Origin: Oceanospirillaceae bacterium
GTDB taxonomy: Bacteria; Pseudomonadota; Gammaproteobacteria; Pseudomonadales; Balneatricaceae
Reading direction: 5' to 3'
Assembly: GCA_013215505.1 (NCBI GenBank)
Contig: JABSQZ010000002.1
Location: 1 to 64,000 of the forward strand
DNA length: 64,000 nucleotides
Made by a program: the position numbers and the translations under genes. Position 1 is the first letter of the stretch, and every line of letters begins with the position of its first letter. Shown piece after piece: positions 8,802-17,623 of this stretch. The notes under the pieces were generated by a model, which saw nothing but the letters and a program-made list of their open reading frames with translations, was not told where the DNA came from and searched no databases.

Positions 8802-9316
8802 AATCTATCCCTTGTCGCTAGGTTTTGAGGTTAACAATACTAAGTGTTCGCAGTGATTAATTCCATAAATGGATAAATACAAATAGAAATCCAAACCACC
8901 AGGCAGTTATAAAACCCAATTTTTCACTCATGTCAGTTTTAGTGTTCTGCTTGATGAGATGAATAATCTAGGTACTTTTCGGCATAGGGGTTGGCCGTGT
9001 ATCTGCATCGCCAGTTTGCCGATTGATCAGCAAGGGTATATTTGTGATACTGCCACAGTTACAGTTATGATCGACTGTACTGGCAGTGGCTTTTCATTGC
9101 TATGGGCAGATTTGCATACACAGGTCTGGAACGGCGACTCGAGGTTACAGTGCGTCCAGCGCAGGCGGGTATTATTGACCGGCGCTAGTCCTAGCGCTTG
9201 CAAAGTCAATTTCTAGCAGCCGCAGCCACCCTGGAAACTTGTGACAGTCTGTTACCGTCAGCTTTAAAAACCGACAATCGACATTTTTCATTTTGTAGAC
9301 CAACAGAGATTATTTT
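8802..9316. other. 515-bp intergenic region without recognisable gene
   Basis: Lies between the divergent MOSC and RidA genes and must carry both promoters. An 85-codon open frame at 8959-9216 has no recognisable domain, no convincing ribosome-binding site and is not supported as a gene. I see no RNA gene or operator that I can defend. Confidence 0.5.
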
Positions 9317-9802
9317 ATGAGCATGAGTGAACGTTTTAACCCGGAAAAGAACATTGCTGACATGGGCCTGAGCTTGCCCGACGAGGCTCCTGCACCGATC
9401 GGAGCATTTGCCAGCACCCGTCAGGTAGGAAATCTACTCTACGTTTCCGGCCAGGCTCCGGTGACAAGTAGTGGAGAATATTTAACCGGTAAAGTGGGAG
9501 CGGATGTGAATGTGGCACAGGCCAATGAGCACGCAAAATTAGTTGGCCTGAATATTTTGGCGGCGGTGAAAACTCACTGCGGGTCACTGGATAAAGTGAC
9601 AGGGGTGGTTAAGTTGTTAGGTATGGTCAACGCCACTCCGGAGTTTAGTCAGCACCCGGCTGTGATCGATGGTTGCTCCAGCTTGCTGCACAAAGTGTTT
9701 GGCGCCAAAGGTATACACGCCCGATCAGCGTTTGGTGTCGCATCTCTGCCGAGACAAATCACCGTCGAGATAGAGGCCATTTTTGAAATTGAAGACGAGT
9801 AA
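9317..9802 (+). CDS. RidA/YjgF-family protein (long YjgF-like type)
   Basis: Cytosolic 161-residue protein of the RidA/YER057c/UK114 superfamily, whose best-known members deaminate reactive enamine/imine intermediates formed by PLP enzymes. The core is recognised by RQVGNLLYVSGQAP at about 36-49 and by HARSAFGVASLPRQITVEIEA near the C-terminus. The fold belongs to the longer subgroup that ends in FEIED rather than the classical RidA. The position of the Arg that binds the carboxylate in RidA is ambiguous (Arg138 or Arg146), so deaminase activity is not certain. It is directly followed, 9 bp later, by a kinase remnant. Confidence 0.85.
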   Translation: MSMSERFNPEKNIADMGLSLPDEAPAPIGAFASTRQVGNLLYVSGQAPVTSSGEYLTGKVGADVNVAQANEHAKLVGLNILAAVKTHCGSLDKVTGVVKLLGMVNATPEFSQHPAVIDGCSSLLHKVFGAKGIHARSAFGVASLPRQITVEIEAIFEIEDE

Positions 9803-9811
9803 ACAGTCTTA

Positions 9812-10255
9812 ATGTCGTCCCATGGCCTGTTCCAGCATCAGTGCCGCTCTCTGGGAACTGCCACTGAGTCAGTGCACAAGCTGATGAGCCAATGTGACAT
9901 CGCCCTACCTGGGCTAGATGATGCGCGATTACTCACCGGCTTGTACGATCCTGAACAAATAGTGGCCTTCTATCATCAGTTAGGTGCCTCAATAGTGGCG
10001 CTGACTCTAGGTGCGGATGGGGTGTTAGTATCGAGCGGCAAGAAGATGCAGTTGATAGCGCCGATTGCCGTGCAAGCCATTGATGCTACTGGTGCCGGGG
10101 ACTGTTTTAATGGGGCATTTTTAGTCCAGTATTTACAGGGAAAAGATGTCTTTTGCGCTGCAAAATACGCCAATATTGCCGCTGGTATATCAACCCAAAG
10201 TTACGGTGCAGTGGCGGGCATCCTCAATAGGCGCGAAATTGAAGAGCGGTTTTAA
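9812..10255 (+). pseudogene. 5'-truncated PfkB-family kinase remnant (2-keto-3-deoxygluconate kinase-like)
   Basis: C-terminal part of a ribokinase/PfkB sugar kinase. Residues 19-147 align with the second half of KDG-kinase-type proteins: ESVHKLMSQCDIALPGLDDA, then LGADGVLVSSG, then the PfkB signature DATGAGDCFNGAFL with the catalytic Asp. The whole N-terminal half, with the lid and sugar-binding residues (about 150-170 residues), is absent, and the upstream RidA gene ends only 9 bp before. The first 18 codons do not resemble the family. I conclude the gene lost its 5' end by deletion and is not functional as a kinase, although it has an open frame and an ATG. Confidence 0.75.
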
Positions 10256-10260
10256 GTCGC

Positions 10261-10803
10261 TCAGGAATTTTGGGGTGCTTGAATGTTGCCAAGTATCTTG
10301 TGCAGTGTTTTTAAAAAGCTTTGCTGTTCAGCATCTGAAATTCCGCTAAAAAGTCTATTGTACTCTTCCAGCATGCTCGGCCAAAAAACTTCAAACTTTT
10401 CCCGGCCTAAATCCGAGATATAAATCTTGCGCACCCTGCCATCTTTTACGCTGGCTACCCGGCGAATCAACTCCTGAGCTTCAAGTACATCCAGTGAGCG
10501 GCTCATAGTTGACTGTTCAATAACAGTGTAAGCGGATAACTCGTTAATGGTTAAACCGGAAATTACCGACAGGACTGCCAGAGTACGCATTTTTACAATC
10601 GACAATCCTTGGTCGCGCAGCGGTGCCTGTAAATTGCTGCTCCAGCTACCCATAATGCGGTTAAGCAAATAGGGGGTAAATTGAGAGAGTCCAATCTCAC
10701 CGAGAGACCTGCTCTCGTCGCCACTATCGATAGAGGGCTGAGATAGCTCATTGGTTTGTTGGTTAGATTCAAGGGCAGATTTATTATTTTCAGACATAGT
10801 CAT
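10261..10803 (-). CDS. MarR-family transcriptional regulator
   Basis: Winged-helix repressor or activator, 180 residues. A polar N-terminal extension of about 38 residues precedes the conserved MarR core: helix 1 (FTPYLLNRIMGSW), the recognition region SAYTVIEQSTMSRSLDVLEAQELIRR, and the wing VKDGRVRKIYISDLGREKFE with the family's D-x-R-x-R pattern. It ends 6 bp from the end of the kinase remnant in convergent orientation and is divergent from panE. The ligand and target are not readable from sequence. An inverted repeat in the intergenic region (10861-10878) is a candidate operator. Confidence 0.85.
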   Translation of the reverse strand: MTMSENNKSALESNQQTNELSQPSIDSGDESRSLGEIGLSQFTPYLLNRIMGSWSSNLQAPLRDQGLSIVKMRTLAVLSVISGLTINELSAYTVIEQSTMSRSLDVLEAQELIRRVASVKDGRVRKIYISDLGREKFEVFWPSMLEEYNRLFSGISDAEQQSFLKTLHKILGNIQAPQNS

Positions 10804-10860
10804 TTATTACCCGGTCAGTTAGCTTGCTAAAGATAAACATAAATCGATAGTACCGTAGAA

Positions 10861-10878
10861 GTGACGCAATTATGTCAC
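10861..10878. promoter_or_regulatory. Candidate operator between marR-type gene and panE-like gene
   Basis: GTGAC-gcaattat-GTCAC, a 5-bp inverted repeat with 8-nt spacer, 58 bp upstream of the regulator start in the divergent intergenic region. The size fits MarR-type sites, but the arms are short and chance occurrence is possible. Confidence 0.35.
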
Positions 10879-11034
10879 AAATAAATAATCAGTGTCTCAG
10901 GTGTTTTTCTGAAAATGCAGCTCAGTGCCAACAGATCAGAAATAAATTAATCTAATGATGAGGTTATGTATTCGACTCTTGATGGAAATTAACTTATAAC
11001 AGAGCTAATTCGGTTAACGCACAGTGGAAAAAAG

Positions 11035-11979
11035 ATGAAAGTAGCAGTTTATGGAGCAGGTGGGGTAGGCGCTTATTTTGGTGGTCGTTTATTAGAGGCG
11101 GGAGTAGATGTCAGTTTTGTTGCCCGCGGTGCACATTTACAGGCGATTAAACAGCGGGGGTTGCGGGTAGACAGTATTAATGGCAATTTCCTGGTTCACC
11201 CCACAATGGCCACTGCGGATCCGGCTGAGATAGGCGCAGTGGACTTAGTGCTGGTCTGTGTCAAAGGCTGGCAAGTGGCGCAGGCGGCAGAGGCGATGCA
11301 ACCTTTAATTGCCGAGCACAGCTTAGTGTTACCGCTGCTGAATGGCGTAGATGCAGTGGAAATTTTGTCAGCCCAGCTGGGGCGAGAAAAAGTATTGAAT
11401 GGCCTCTGCGGTATTTTTGCGAAGATGCATGGTCCAGGTCATATCAATCATTTAGGTGCAGCCCCATGGTTGCAATTTGGTGAGCAAGACAATGCTGTTA
11501 CTGAGCGATCCCAGTGTGTGTTAGCGTTGCTACAACGCACACAGGGGTTTACCACTGAGTTAGTGGAAAATATCACTACGGCTGTATGGCGCAAGTTTAT
11601 ATTTATCGCCAGCACCAGTGGTGTCGGCAGTGTCACTCGTGCGCCTTTTGGTGCGCTGCGCTCCAACCCTGCGACTGCCAATTTTTTAAAGGGGGTAATC
11701 TCAGAGATTATTGCGCTAGCGGTGGCACTTAAGGTTGATCTGCCCGCTGATATGGAACAGTTGGTCTGGCAGCAAATAGAAAAATCCGGCGCAAACAGTG
11801 ATACTTCGATGCAGCGGGATGTGTTGGCTGGCAGGCCTTCAGAACTGGACAGTCAAACCGGAGCGGTGCTCAGGTTAGCTGATCGCGTCGGGGTTGCCAC
11901 TCCGCTAAATCAGATGATTTATGCCAGTTTGTTCCCGCAAGAGCAAGCTGCCAGAGCTACGGCTAGCAACTGTAAATAA
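11035..11979 (+). CDS. 2-dehydropantoate 2-reductase (PanE/ApbA family)
   Basis: NADP-dependent reduction of ketopantoate to pantoate in coenzyme A synthesis, or a related 2-oxoacid reductase. The Rossmann motif GAGGVGAYFGG begins at residue 7; the second domain has the family's catalytic Lys in VWRKFIFIASTSGVGSVTRAPFG (around residue 186), Asn in LPLLNGVD, and Glu in SEL/Ser-Glu region GRPSELDSQTGAV. Length 314 is normal. Many bacteria have several paralogues of this family, so a role outside pantothenate synthesis cannot be excluded. It is followed after 26 bp by a DUF2237 gene, likely in one transcript. Confidence 0.8.
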   Translation: MKVAVYGAGGVGAYFGGRLLEAGVDVSFVARGAHLQAIKQRGLRVDSINGNFLVHPTMATADPAEIGAVDLVLVCVKGWQVAQAAEAMQPLIAEHSLVLPLLNGVDAVEILSAQLGREKVLNGLCGIFAKMHGPGHINHLGAAPWLQFGEQDNAVTERSQCVLALLQRTQGFTTELVENITTAVWRKFIFIASTSGVGSVTRAPFGALRSNPATANFLKGVISEIIALAVALKVDLPADMEQLVWQQIEKSGANSDTSMQRDVLAGRPSELDSQTGAVLRLADRVGVATPLNQMIYASLFPQEQAARATASNCK

Positions 11980-12005
11980 TTTTAAATCTAATAGGGACTC
12001 AAATT

Positions 12006-12383
12006 ATGGCGATGGATAAATCGGTTAACGTCTTTGGTGAGCCACTGGTAACTTGTGGCGATAACCCAAACACAGGTTATTACCGCGACGGCAAGTGTAA
12101 TACTTGCAGTGACGATATTGGCTCACATACAGTCTGTATTGAGGCCTCTAGCGAATTTCTAGACTATTCCAGGTTGCGCGGCAATGATTTGTCGACTCCT
12201 ATGCCGGAGTTTGATTTTCCTGGATTGCAGCCGGGGGATAGTTGGTGTCTGTGTGCAGCTCGTTGGTTGCAAGCACAGGAACAGGGGATGGCACCTAAAG
12301 TGCATTTAATGAGAACGCATATAAAAGCCCTAGAAATAGTGCCGATGCCGTTGTTAAAAAAATATGCCGTTGACCTCAATTGA
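12006..12383 (+). CDS. DUF2237 family protein
   Basis: Small cysteine-containing cytosolic protein of 125 residues, essentially a single DUF2237 domain. The family is recognised by NVFGEPLVTC at the start, NTGYYRDGKC, HTVCIEASSEFLDYSR, GNDLSTPMPEFDFPGLQPGD and WCLCAARWLQA. Five to six cysteines are conserved in pattern and could bind a metal, though none has been shown to my knowledge. Function unknown. It lies 26 bp after the panE-like gene and 72 bp before a DUF1294 gene, all on the plus strand. Confidence 0.85.
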   Translation: MAMDKSVNVFGEPLVTCGDNPNTGYYRDGKCNTCSDDIGSHTVCIEASSEFLDYSRLRGNDLSTPMPEFDFPGLQPGDSWCLCAARWLQAQEQGMAPKVHLMRTHIKALEIVPMPLLKKYAVDLN

Positions 12384-12455
12384 AGTCACCGACACTGCTG
12401 GTTGTGAAATTTCAATAGCAGTGGATCTGAAAATTAGCATGCAAAAGGCAGCAGT

Positions 12456-12818
12456 GTGAAAAAATTAGCGCTGCTGATAACCCTGACCTTTTGCCTGTTA
12501 TTGTCCTACAGTATCTATCTCCAACAGATACCAGAGGTGATTGGCCTGATTTATCTCTGTGTCAGTGTGCTGACTTATGTTCTTTATGGCATAGATAAAA
12601 GTGCTGCTAAAAAAGGGCAGTGGCGAATCAAAGAGGCTAGCCTGCAGATATGTTCACTGCTAGGAGGTTGGCCCGGTGCTGTTATAGCCCAGGTAATGTT
12701 GCGGCATAAATCCAGAAAATTGCGCTTTCAAATAGTTTTCTGGTTGACCTTAGCAGTGAACTTAACCTTGTTTATTTTCTACTATGATGATCGAGTCCGG
12801 CCTTTTCTTTTCCTCTGA
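12456..12818 (+). CDS. DUF1294 small membrane protein
   Basis: Integral membrane protein of 120 residues, starting at GTG 12456. It has an N-terminal hydrophobic segment pair (about 4-21 and 25-45), then the DUF1294 hallmark YGIDKSAAKKGQWRIKEASL and LLGGWPGAVIAQVMLRHKSRK, then a last membrane segment. In many bacteria this domain follows a cold-shock domain in the same protein; here the nucleic-acid-binding part is absent. Function unknown. Confidence 0.8.
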   Translation: MKKLALLITLTFCLLLSYSIYLQQIPEVIGLIYLCVSVLTYVLYGIDKSAAKKGQWRIKEASLQICSLLGGWPGAVIAQVMLRHKSRKLRFQIVFWLTLAVNLTLFIFYYDDRVRPFLFL

Positions 12819-12994
12819 ATAATCCGCTCTAGTATCCAGCTACACTACCCAGTTACAGCGCTTGGGCAGAGACTTTTCTGTGTGTTTATTGTTCTCTTCA
12901 ATGCAACTATAAGTTGCTAATCCTAGTGTTTATTCAATTGTCATCAATAACTAAACTAATGCTAAGGATTAACAAAGCCCAATAGGAGTGAATA

Positions 12995-13855
12995 ATGAGC
13001 CTTACATCAGCAGCAATCGACAACAACAGAGTAAAAGAATTAATCGCTGTAACATCCGGGGTTCCTGCCTCAGACGGCGCGGGGGTGAAACTGACGCGTA
13101 TTATCGGCAATGCAGAAGTAGATATGTTAGATCCATTTTTGATGTTGGATTGCTTTGAAAGTGACAACCCGGATGACTATCTGGCGGGGTTTCCGACCCA
13201 TCCGCACCGCGGTTTTGAAACAGTCACTTATTTGTTGAATGGGCGTATGCGCCATAAAGACAATCAGGGCAACGAGGGGGTAATAGCCCCAGGTGGGGTG
13301 CAGTGGATGACCGCGGGGAAAGGCATCATGCACTCGGAGATGCCCGAGCAACAAGACGGCTTATTGAAAGGTTTTCAGCTGTGGGTCAACTTACCTGCCA
13401 GCGCCAAGATGACCGAACCCGCTTATCAGGAGTTTCCCGCCGAGCAAGTGGCACTGGAGCAGCGTGATGATGGCACAGTGATACGGGTAATTAGCGGGGT
13501 CACTGATAGAGGCACCCGTGGACCGGTGGTGAATCATTACACCCAACCCACCTATTTAGATGTGAGTTTAAAGTCCGGGGCAGAGTTTAGTCAGTCAATT
13601 ACTAACGGACACAATAGCTTCATCTACGTGATTGAAGGGCAAGTGCAGATAGCCGGGCGCAGCCTGAGGGCAAAACAACTGGGTATTTTTGGTGAAGGTG
13701 AAGAGATTTTGTTGTCGGCCCCGGCCGCCACTCGATTTTTGCTGGTAGCGGGTAAACCATTGAATGAACCTGTAGTGCGACACGGGCCTTTTGTGATGAA
13801 TACGCAAGCTCAAATAAGACAGGCGGTTGAGGATTACCACAGTGGTAATTTTTAA
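12995..13855 (+). CDS. Pirin family protein (YhhW-like, possible quercetinase)
   Basis: Bicupin metalloprotein of 286 residues. The N-terminal cupin has the full pirin metal set: His69 and His71 in PTHPHRGFET, His113 and Glu115 in GIMHSEMP. Bacterial relatives such as YhhW oxidise quercetin in vitro, while others have regulatory roles; the sequence does not decide between them. A RBS aataggag precedes the ATG with good spacing. It is followed after 39 bp by a glutathionyl-hydroquinone reductase gene, a pairing that suggests handling of aromatic or quinone compounds. Confidence 0.85.
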   Translation: MSLTSAAIDNNRVKELIAVTSGVPASDGAGVKLTRIIGNAEVDMLDPFLMLDCFESDNPDDYLAGFPTHPHRGFETVTYLLNGRMRHKDNQGNEGVIAPGGVQWMTAGKGIMHSEMPEQQDGLLKGFQLWVNLPASAKMTEPAYQEFPAEQVALEQRDDGTVIRVISGVTDRGTRGPVVNHYTQPTYLDVSLKSGAEFSQSITNGHNSFIYVIEGQVQIAGRSLRAKQLGIFGEGEEILLSAPAATRFLLVAGKPLNEPVVRHGPFVMNTQAQIRQAVEDYHSGNF

Positions 13856-13894
13856 ATCTAATTAATAAAACGATAACCAGAGCGAGAAAATTAC

Positions 13895-14899
13895 ATGGGT
13901 TTTTTAGTCAATGGTCAATGGAGTAGCGCTGGATTAGATACTGCGTCCAATAAAGGTAAATTTGTCCGCCAGCAAACGCAATTTCGCAATTGGTTGACTG
14001 CGGATGGCAGTCCGGGGCCGACCGGTGCGGGAGGGTTTAAGGCAGAGTCGGGTCGCTACCATTTATACGTTTCACTGGCTTGTCCCTGGGCACATCGCAC
14101 GTTGATTTTTAGAGCGCTTAAAGGGCTTGAACAGATGATTTCTGTGTCAGTGGTGAATGCATTAATGGATGATAATGGCTGGAGCTTTGCGCCGGGTCAG
14201 GGAGTGATCGAAGACAGTGTTAATGGTGTCGGCCAGGTACATCAGCTCTACACATTAGCTCAGCCTGATTACTCTGGCCGGGCCACTGTGCCGATCTTGT
14301 GGGACAAACAACAGCGCACGATTGTCAGTAACGAATCAGCAGACATTATACGCATGTTTAACTCTGCCTTTGATCAGATAGGCGCCACAGCCGGAGACTA
14401 TTACCCACAGCAGTTACGCAGTGAAATCGATGCCGTGAATGAGCAGGTTTATAGTAAAATTAATAACGGCGTCTATAAAGCGGGGTTTGCCACGACTCAA
14501 TCTGCCTACACTGAGGCGGTCACTGAGATTTTCAGCGCCTTAGACAGTTTGGAGCAGCGCTTGTCGGGGCAGCGGTATTTAGCCGGGAACATAATTAGTG
14601 AAGCGGATTGGCGTTTATTCACCACCTTGGTGCGTTTCGATGCGGTGTATGTCGGCCATTTTAAGTGCAACATAAAACGCATTGTCGACTATCCGGCGCT
14701 AAGTAATTACCTGCGGGAATTATACCAAATACCGGCTATCGCCGAGACTGTCGATATGCAGCAGATCAAGGCACATTATTATGCATCGCACACCAGCATT
14801 AATCCAACAGCGATTATCCCAGTGGGGCCGCAACTGAATTTACAACAGCCACACAACAGAGCAGATATGCCAACGCGAACCAATACCGCGGTTGCCTGA
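13895..14899 (+). CDS. Glutathionyl-hydroquinone reductase (YqjG/ECM4-type glutathione S-transferase)
   Basis: Xi-class glutathione transferase that reduces glutathionylated hydroquinones to hydroquinones with release of oxidised glutathione. The catalytic cysteine is Cys63 in the motif LACPWAHRTL. The N-terminal thioredoxin-like domain runs to about residue 165 (ESADIIRMFN region) and the all-helical domain to about 300. Length 334 is typical, with about 20 extra polar residues at the C-terminus. It probably forms an operon with the upstream pirin gene and ends before the convergent LysR gene. Confidence 0.88.
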   Translation: MGFLVNGQWSSAGLDTASNKGKFVRQQTQFRNWLTADGSPGPTGAGGFKAESGRYHLYVSLACPWAHRTLIFRALKGLEQMISVSVVNALMDDNGWSFAPGQGVIEDSVNGVGQVHQLYTLAQPDYSGRATVPILWDKQQRTIVSNESADIIRMFNSAFDQIGATAGDYYPQQLRSEIDAVNEQVYSKINNGVYKAGFATTQSAYTEAVTEIFSALDSLEQRLSGQRYLAGNIISEADWRLFTTLVRFDAVYVGHFKCNIKRIVDYPALSNYLRELYQIPAIAETVDMQQIKAHYYASHTSINPTAIIPVGPQLNLQQPHNRADMPTRTNTAVA

Positions 14900-14980
14900 C
14901 GAGCAGGTGAACCAGTCCGGTGCGCCTCTGGCTTACCGGGCATTTCAAACTCTAGACATGCTCGCCAAAGGGGATTTTCC

Positions 14981-15838
14981 CTAAGCGGCGTGTAACGCCC
15001 GTTTAAATTCTGCAATCAGCTGTTCCCGGCCGCTTTGGCGGTGCGTAAGCAGCTGAATATTTCGATGGTATTTAGCCTCATTAATGGGGCTAATATATAA
15101 GTTGTTGGCAAGATCCTGCAGTCCCTGCCAGTGCGGTACTAAAGACACTCCCATGCCCAGCTTAACCATTAAGGCAATAGATTCCAGTGAGTCTATTTCA
15201 CACAGGGGTGCGACATTGATCTGCTGATCGATTAAATAGCTATTGGCAATGGCACCGCCCCAGGCACTTTTATCGTAGGCAATAAAAGGTTGGCTGCTGA
15301 TGCTGTTATTGATCGCAGAGCTGGGTTGCAAGCTAATCAACGCCAGTGGTTCAGCAAACAAAAATTCTGACTTGAGCACTTTTGCCGGCTTAAAAGGCGG
15401 CTGGACCAGAATCGCCAGGTCAATTTGTTGCTGTTGAAGCTGTTGGTATAAATCCCTGGAGGTGCCAGGTACTATTTGCAGTAATAGCTTTGGAGCACTG
15501 CCGGCTAAGTATTGAACACAACGTGGCAGTAGACCACTGAGTAGTGTTGAAATCACCCCAATTCTCAACTCGCCACTCGGCTGTTGGTTATCTAAATCGG
15601 TTGCTATACCTGAGACCTCAGCGGCGATGCGTTTTAATCTGGGCAGTATCCTCAGGCAGGCTTGCGTCGCTTTGGCGCTGTGACCGGTACGCGATAGCAA
15701 GTCACAGCCTAAGCTGTTTTCCAGAGATTTTACTCGCTGACTGACAGCGGCAGCCGTGAGGTTTTGCCTGCGGGCAGCAGCTGCGATAGAGCCGGTCTCA
15801 ATAACGACAATTAAGCTGTGTAAAAAACGAGTATCCAT
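14981..15838 (-). CDS. LysR-family transcriptional regulator
   Basis: LTTR of 285 residues. The N-terminal winged helix is clear: LHSLIVVIETGSIAAAARRQNLTAAAVSQRVKSLENSLGCDLLSR. Residues from about 88 form the periplasmic-binding-protein-like effector domain (GELRIGVISTLLSGLLPR, then GMGVSLVPHW). It is divergent from a VOC protein and a 2-hydroxyacid dehydrogenase operon, 99 bp apart, so that operon is the likely target. Confidence 0.88.
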   Translation of the reverse strand: MDTRFLHSLIVVIETGSIAAAARRQNLTAAAVSQRVKSLENSLGCDLLSRTGHSAKATQACLRILPRLKRIAAEVSGIATDLDNQQPSGELRIGVISTLLSGLLPRCVQYLAGSAPKLLLQIVPGTSRDLYQQLQQQQIDLAILVQPPFKPAKVLKSEFLFAEPLALISLQPSSAINNSISSQPFIAYDKSAWGGAIANSYLIDQQINVAPLCEIDSLESIALMVKLGMGVSLVPHWQGLQDLANNLYISPINEAKYHRNIQLLTHRQSGREQLIAEFKRALHAA

Positions 15839-15937
15839 AACTATTTCTTATGCTCAAGACAATAAAAAGATAGTATCTGTTGTTGTTTTAAATTGCTACT
15901 TTAGCTTTCACTAAGTTATAAAATGCCGGGAGAAATT

Positions 15938-16348
15938 ATGCAGTCAATATTCCACTTTGCTTTCAATGTTACTGATTTAGATAAAGCTTGTGATTTTTAT
16001 ACTAATGTACTCAGTTGCCAGCAGGGGCGCAGGAGCGACACTTGGGTGGATTACAACTTTTTTGGCCATCAGTTGTCGCTGCATTTAGGCGAGACATTTG
16101 CGGTGCAAAATACCGGCTTAGTCGATGGTGTAGCTGTGCCTATGCCGCACTTCGGAGCAATACTTCCGATTGGAGATTGGCGTGCATTAGCCGCAGAGCT
16201 GCAGCGCCAGCAACTGGATTTTGTGATAGCTCCGACAGTGCGTTTTGAAGGCGAAGCGGGGGAGCAACACACTATGTTTTTCACAGATCCCTTTGGCAAT
16301 CCAATAGAGCTGAAAGGTTTTGCGGATCTGACTAAGGTGTTTAACTGA
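15938..16348 (+). CDS. VOC superfamily protein (glyoxalase/dioxygenase fold)
   Basis: Small metal-binding-fold protein with two beta-alpha-beta-beta-beta modules, 136 residues. I use the ATG at 15938, preceded by GGGAG with 7-nt spacing, rather than 15923. Candidate metal ligands are His at the first strand (FHFAFNVTDL), and His/Glu in the later strands (MPHFGAIL, NPIELKGF). The tight D-P-F-G-N-P-I-E-L-K-G ending is the usual VOC signature. The substrate is unknown. Its stop overlaps the start of the next gene by one base (TGATG), so the two are translationally coupled. Confidence 0.82.
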   Translation: MQSIFHFAFNVTDLDKACDFYTNVLSCQQGRRSDTWVDYNFFGHQLSLHLGETFAVQNTGLVDGVAVPMPHFGAILPIGDWRALAAELQRQQLDFVIAPTVRFEGEAGEQHTMFFTDPFGNPIELKGFADLTKVFN

Positions 16349-17313
16349 TGAGCTCTATAGTATTTATCAGCACTTTAGCGCGTGCTGAACAACAGCAGTG
16401 GATAGCGCTGCTGGCTAAACTACTGCCCGATGAAAGCATTGTATTTCCTGAAATGTTCTCTGTCGATCAGGCTGCAGAGGTGGACATCGCTATAGTCGCC
16501 AATCCAGATCCGAGTATTTTGCGCAACTTCCCTGGTTTAGTTTGGGTGCAAAGCTTGTGGGCCGGAGTCGAAGCACTAGTGCCGAGCATCAGGCAACACA
16601 ACCAGCAGTTAGAGCAGAGTAAGCGGCTGCAATTGGTCAGGTTGCTAGACCCGCAGATGGCGGCGACTATGGCCGAGGCGGTGCTTGCCTGGACTTTGTA
16701 CCTGCATCGTAATATGCCGCAATACGCATCCCAGCAGCGCCAGAAGCTCTGGCAGCAGCTGCCTTGTGCAACGGCGCAGGAGACTCGGGTCACCGTGTTG
16801 GGTGCTGGCGAGTTGGGGCAGGCAGCGATTAAAGTATTGTTGCAGCAAAATTATAAAGTCAGCTGCTGGAGTCGCAGCGAAAAAAACATTGCCGGGGTGA
16901 ATAACTATGTCTCTGTGGGGCAGCTGCCTGAAGCACTAGCGCAAACAGATATTCTGATTAATTTGTTGCCCCTGACCGCCGAGACTAAAGGCCTGCTAAA
17001 CCAGCAGTTGCTCTCGAATTTGCCGTGCGGCGCTAAACTGATTAATTTTTCCCGAGGCGCAGTAATAGATCACCCGGCACTGCTTGAATTGCTGGACAGT
17101 GGACAGATAAGCCACGCGGTATTAGATGTCTTTGAGCAGGAGCCGCTGCCCACTGATAACCTTTTATGGCAGCACCCGCAGATAACCGTACTGCCACATA
17201 TATCAGGTCCGACTAATATGAACACAGCTGCACAAGTGGTGGCCGACAATATTATTCGCTACAGGGCAGACAAAGTACTGCCTGCCACTGTTAATCTGAG
17301 CCGAGGGTATTGA
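16348..17313 (+). CDS. D-2-hydroxyacid dehydrogenase, glyoxylate/hydroxypyruvate reductase A-like
   Basis: NAD(P)-dependent 2-oxoacid reductase of 321 residues, closest in layout to GhrA. The nucleotide-binding motif is VLGAGELGQAA (about 151-161). The catalytic triad positions are in NFSRGAVIDHPAL (Arg), FEQEPLP (Glu) and LPHISGPTNMNT (His). Substrate in GhrA is glyoxylate or hydroxypyruvate, but close paralogues use other 2-oxoacids. Starts within the stop codon of the VOC gene. The divergent LysR gene is its probable regulator. Confidence 0.82.
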   Translation: MSSIVFISTLARAEQQQWIALLAKLLPDESIVFPEMFSVDQAAEVDIAIVANPDPSILRNFPGLVWVQSLWAGVEALVPSIRQHNQQLEQSKRLQLVRLLDPQMAATMAEAVLAWTLYLHRNMPQYASQQRQKLWQQLPCATAQETRVTVLGAGELGQAAIKVLLQQNYKVSCWSRSEKNIAGVNNYVSVGQLPEALAQTDILINLLPLTAETKGLLNQQLLSNLPCGAKLINFSRGAVIDHPALLELLDSGQISHAVLDVFEQEPLPTDNLLWQHPQITVLPHISGPTNMNTAAQVVADNIIRYRADKVLPATVNLSRGY

Positions 17314-17458
17314 CCGCGGAGGGGCATGGCAGAACAACGGTGGATCTCAGATCCCAATTGCGCTGCATTAGTGGCTCAGTCTATAGCAACGGGTACCAAG
17401 GGAGCTAAACTGGCGGTGAATCACCGATGCCGCTATGCCTAAGCTAACAGCACAGCAG

Positions 17459-17492
17459 TTTTAATTTTTAATTTTTAATTTTTAATTTTCAG
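17459..17492. repeat. Heptanucleotide (TTTTTAA) tandem array
   Basis: About four and a half copies of TTTTTAA in the 292-bp gap between the GhrA-like gene and the lipoprotein gene. Same period (7 bp) as the AAGTNGN arrays elsewhere in the window but a different, AT-only unit. Confidence 0.8.
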
Positions 17493-17623
17493 TTCAGATA
17501 TAGCTAGCCTGGCGGGCATCTGTTACTGTGCCTTTGTTAGAAAACTCTATTTAAATCTATCGTCTATGAACCGGGCTCAGTGCCTGGGACTGGATTGGTT
17601 ACCCTTTGCTAGTGGATGGTGAA

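Noticed and set aside
8959-9216. 85-codon open frame between MOSC and RidA genes
   Set aside because: No domain resemblance, no ribosome-binding site, and the opposite strand also has an open frame there; random open frame is enough to explain it.
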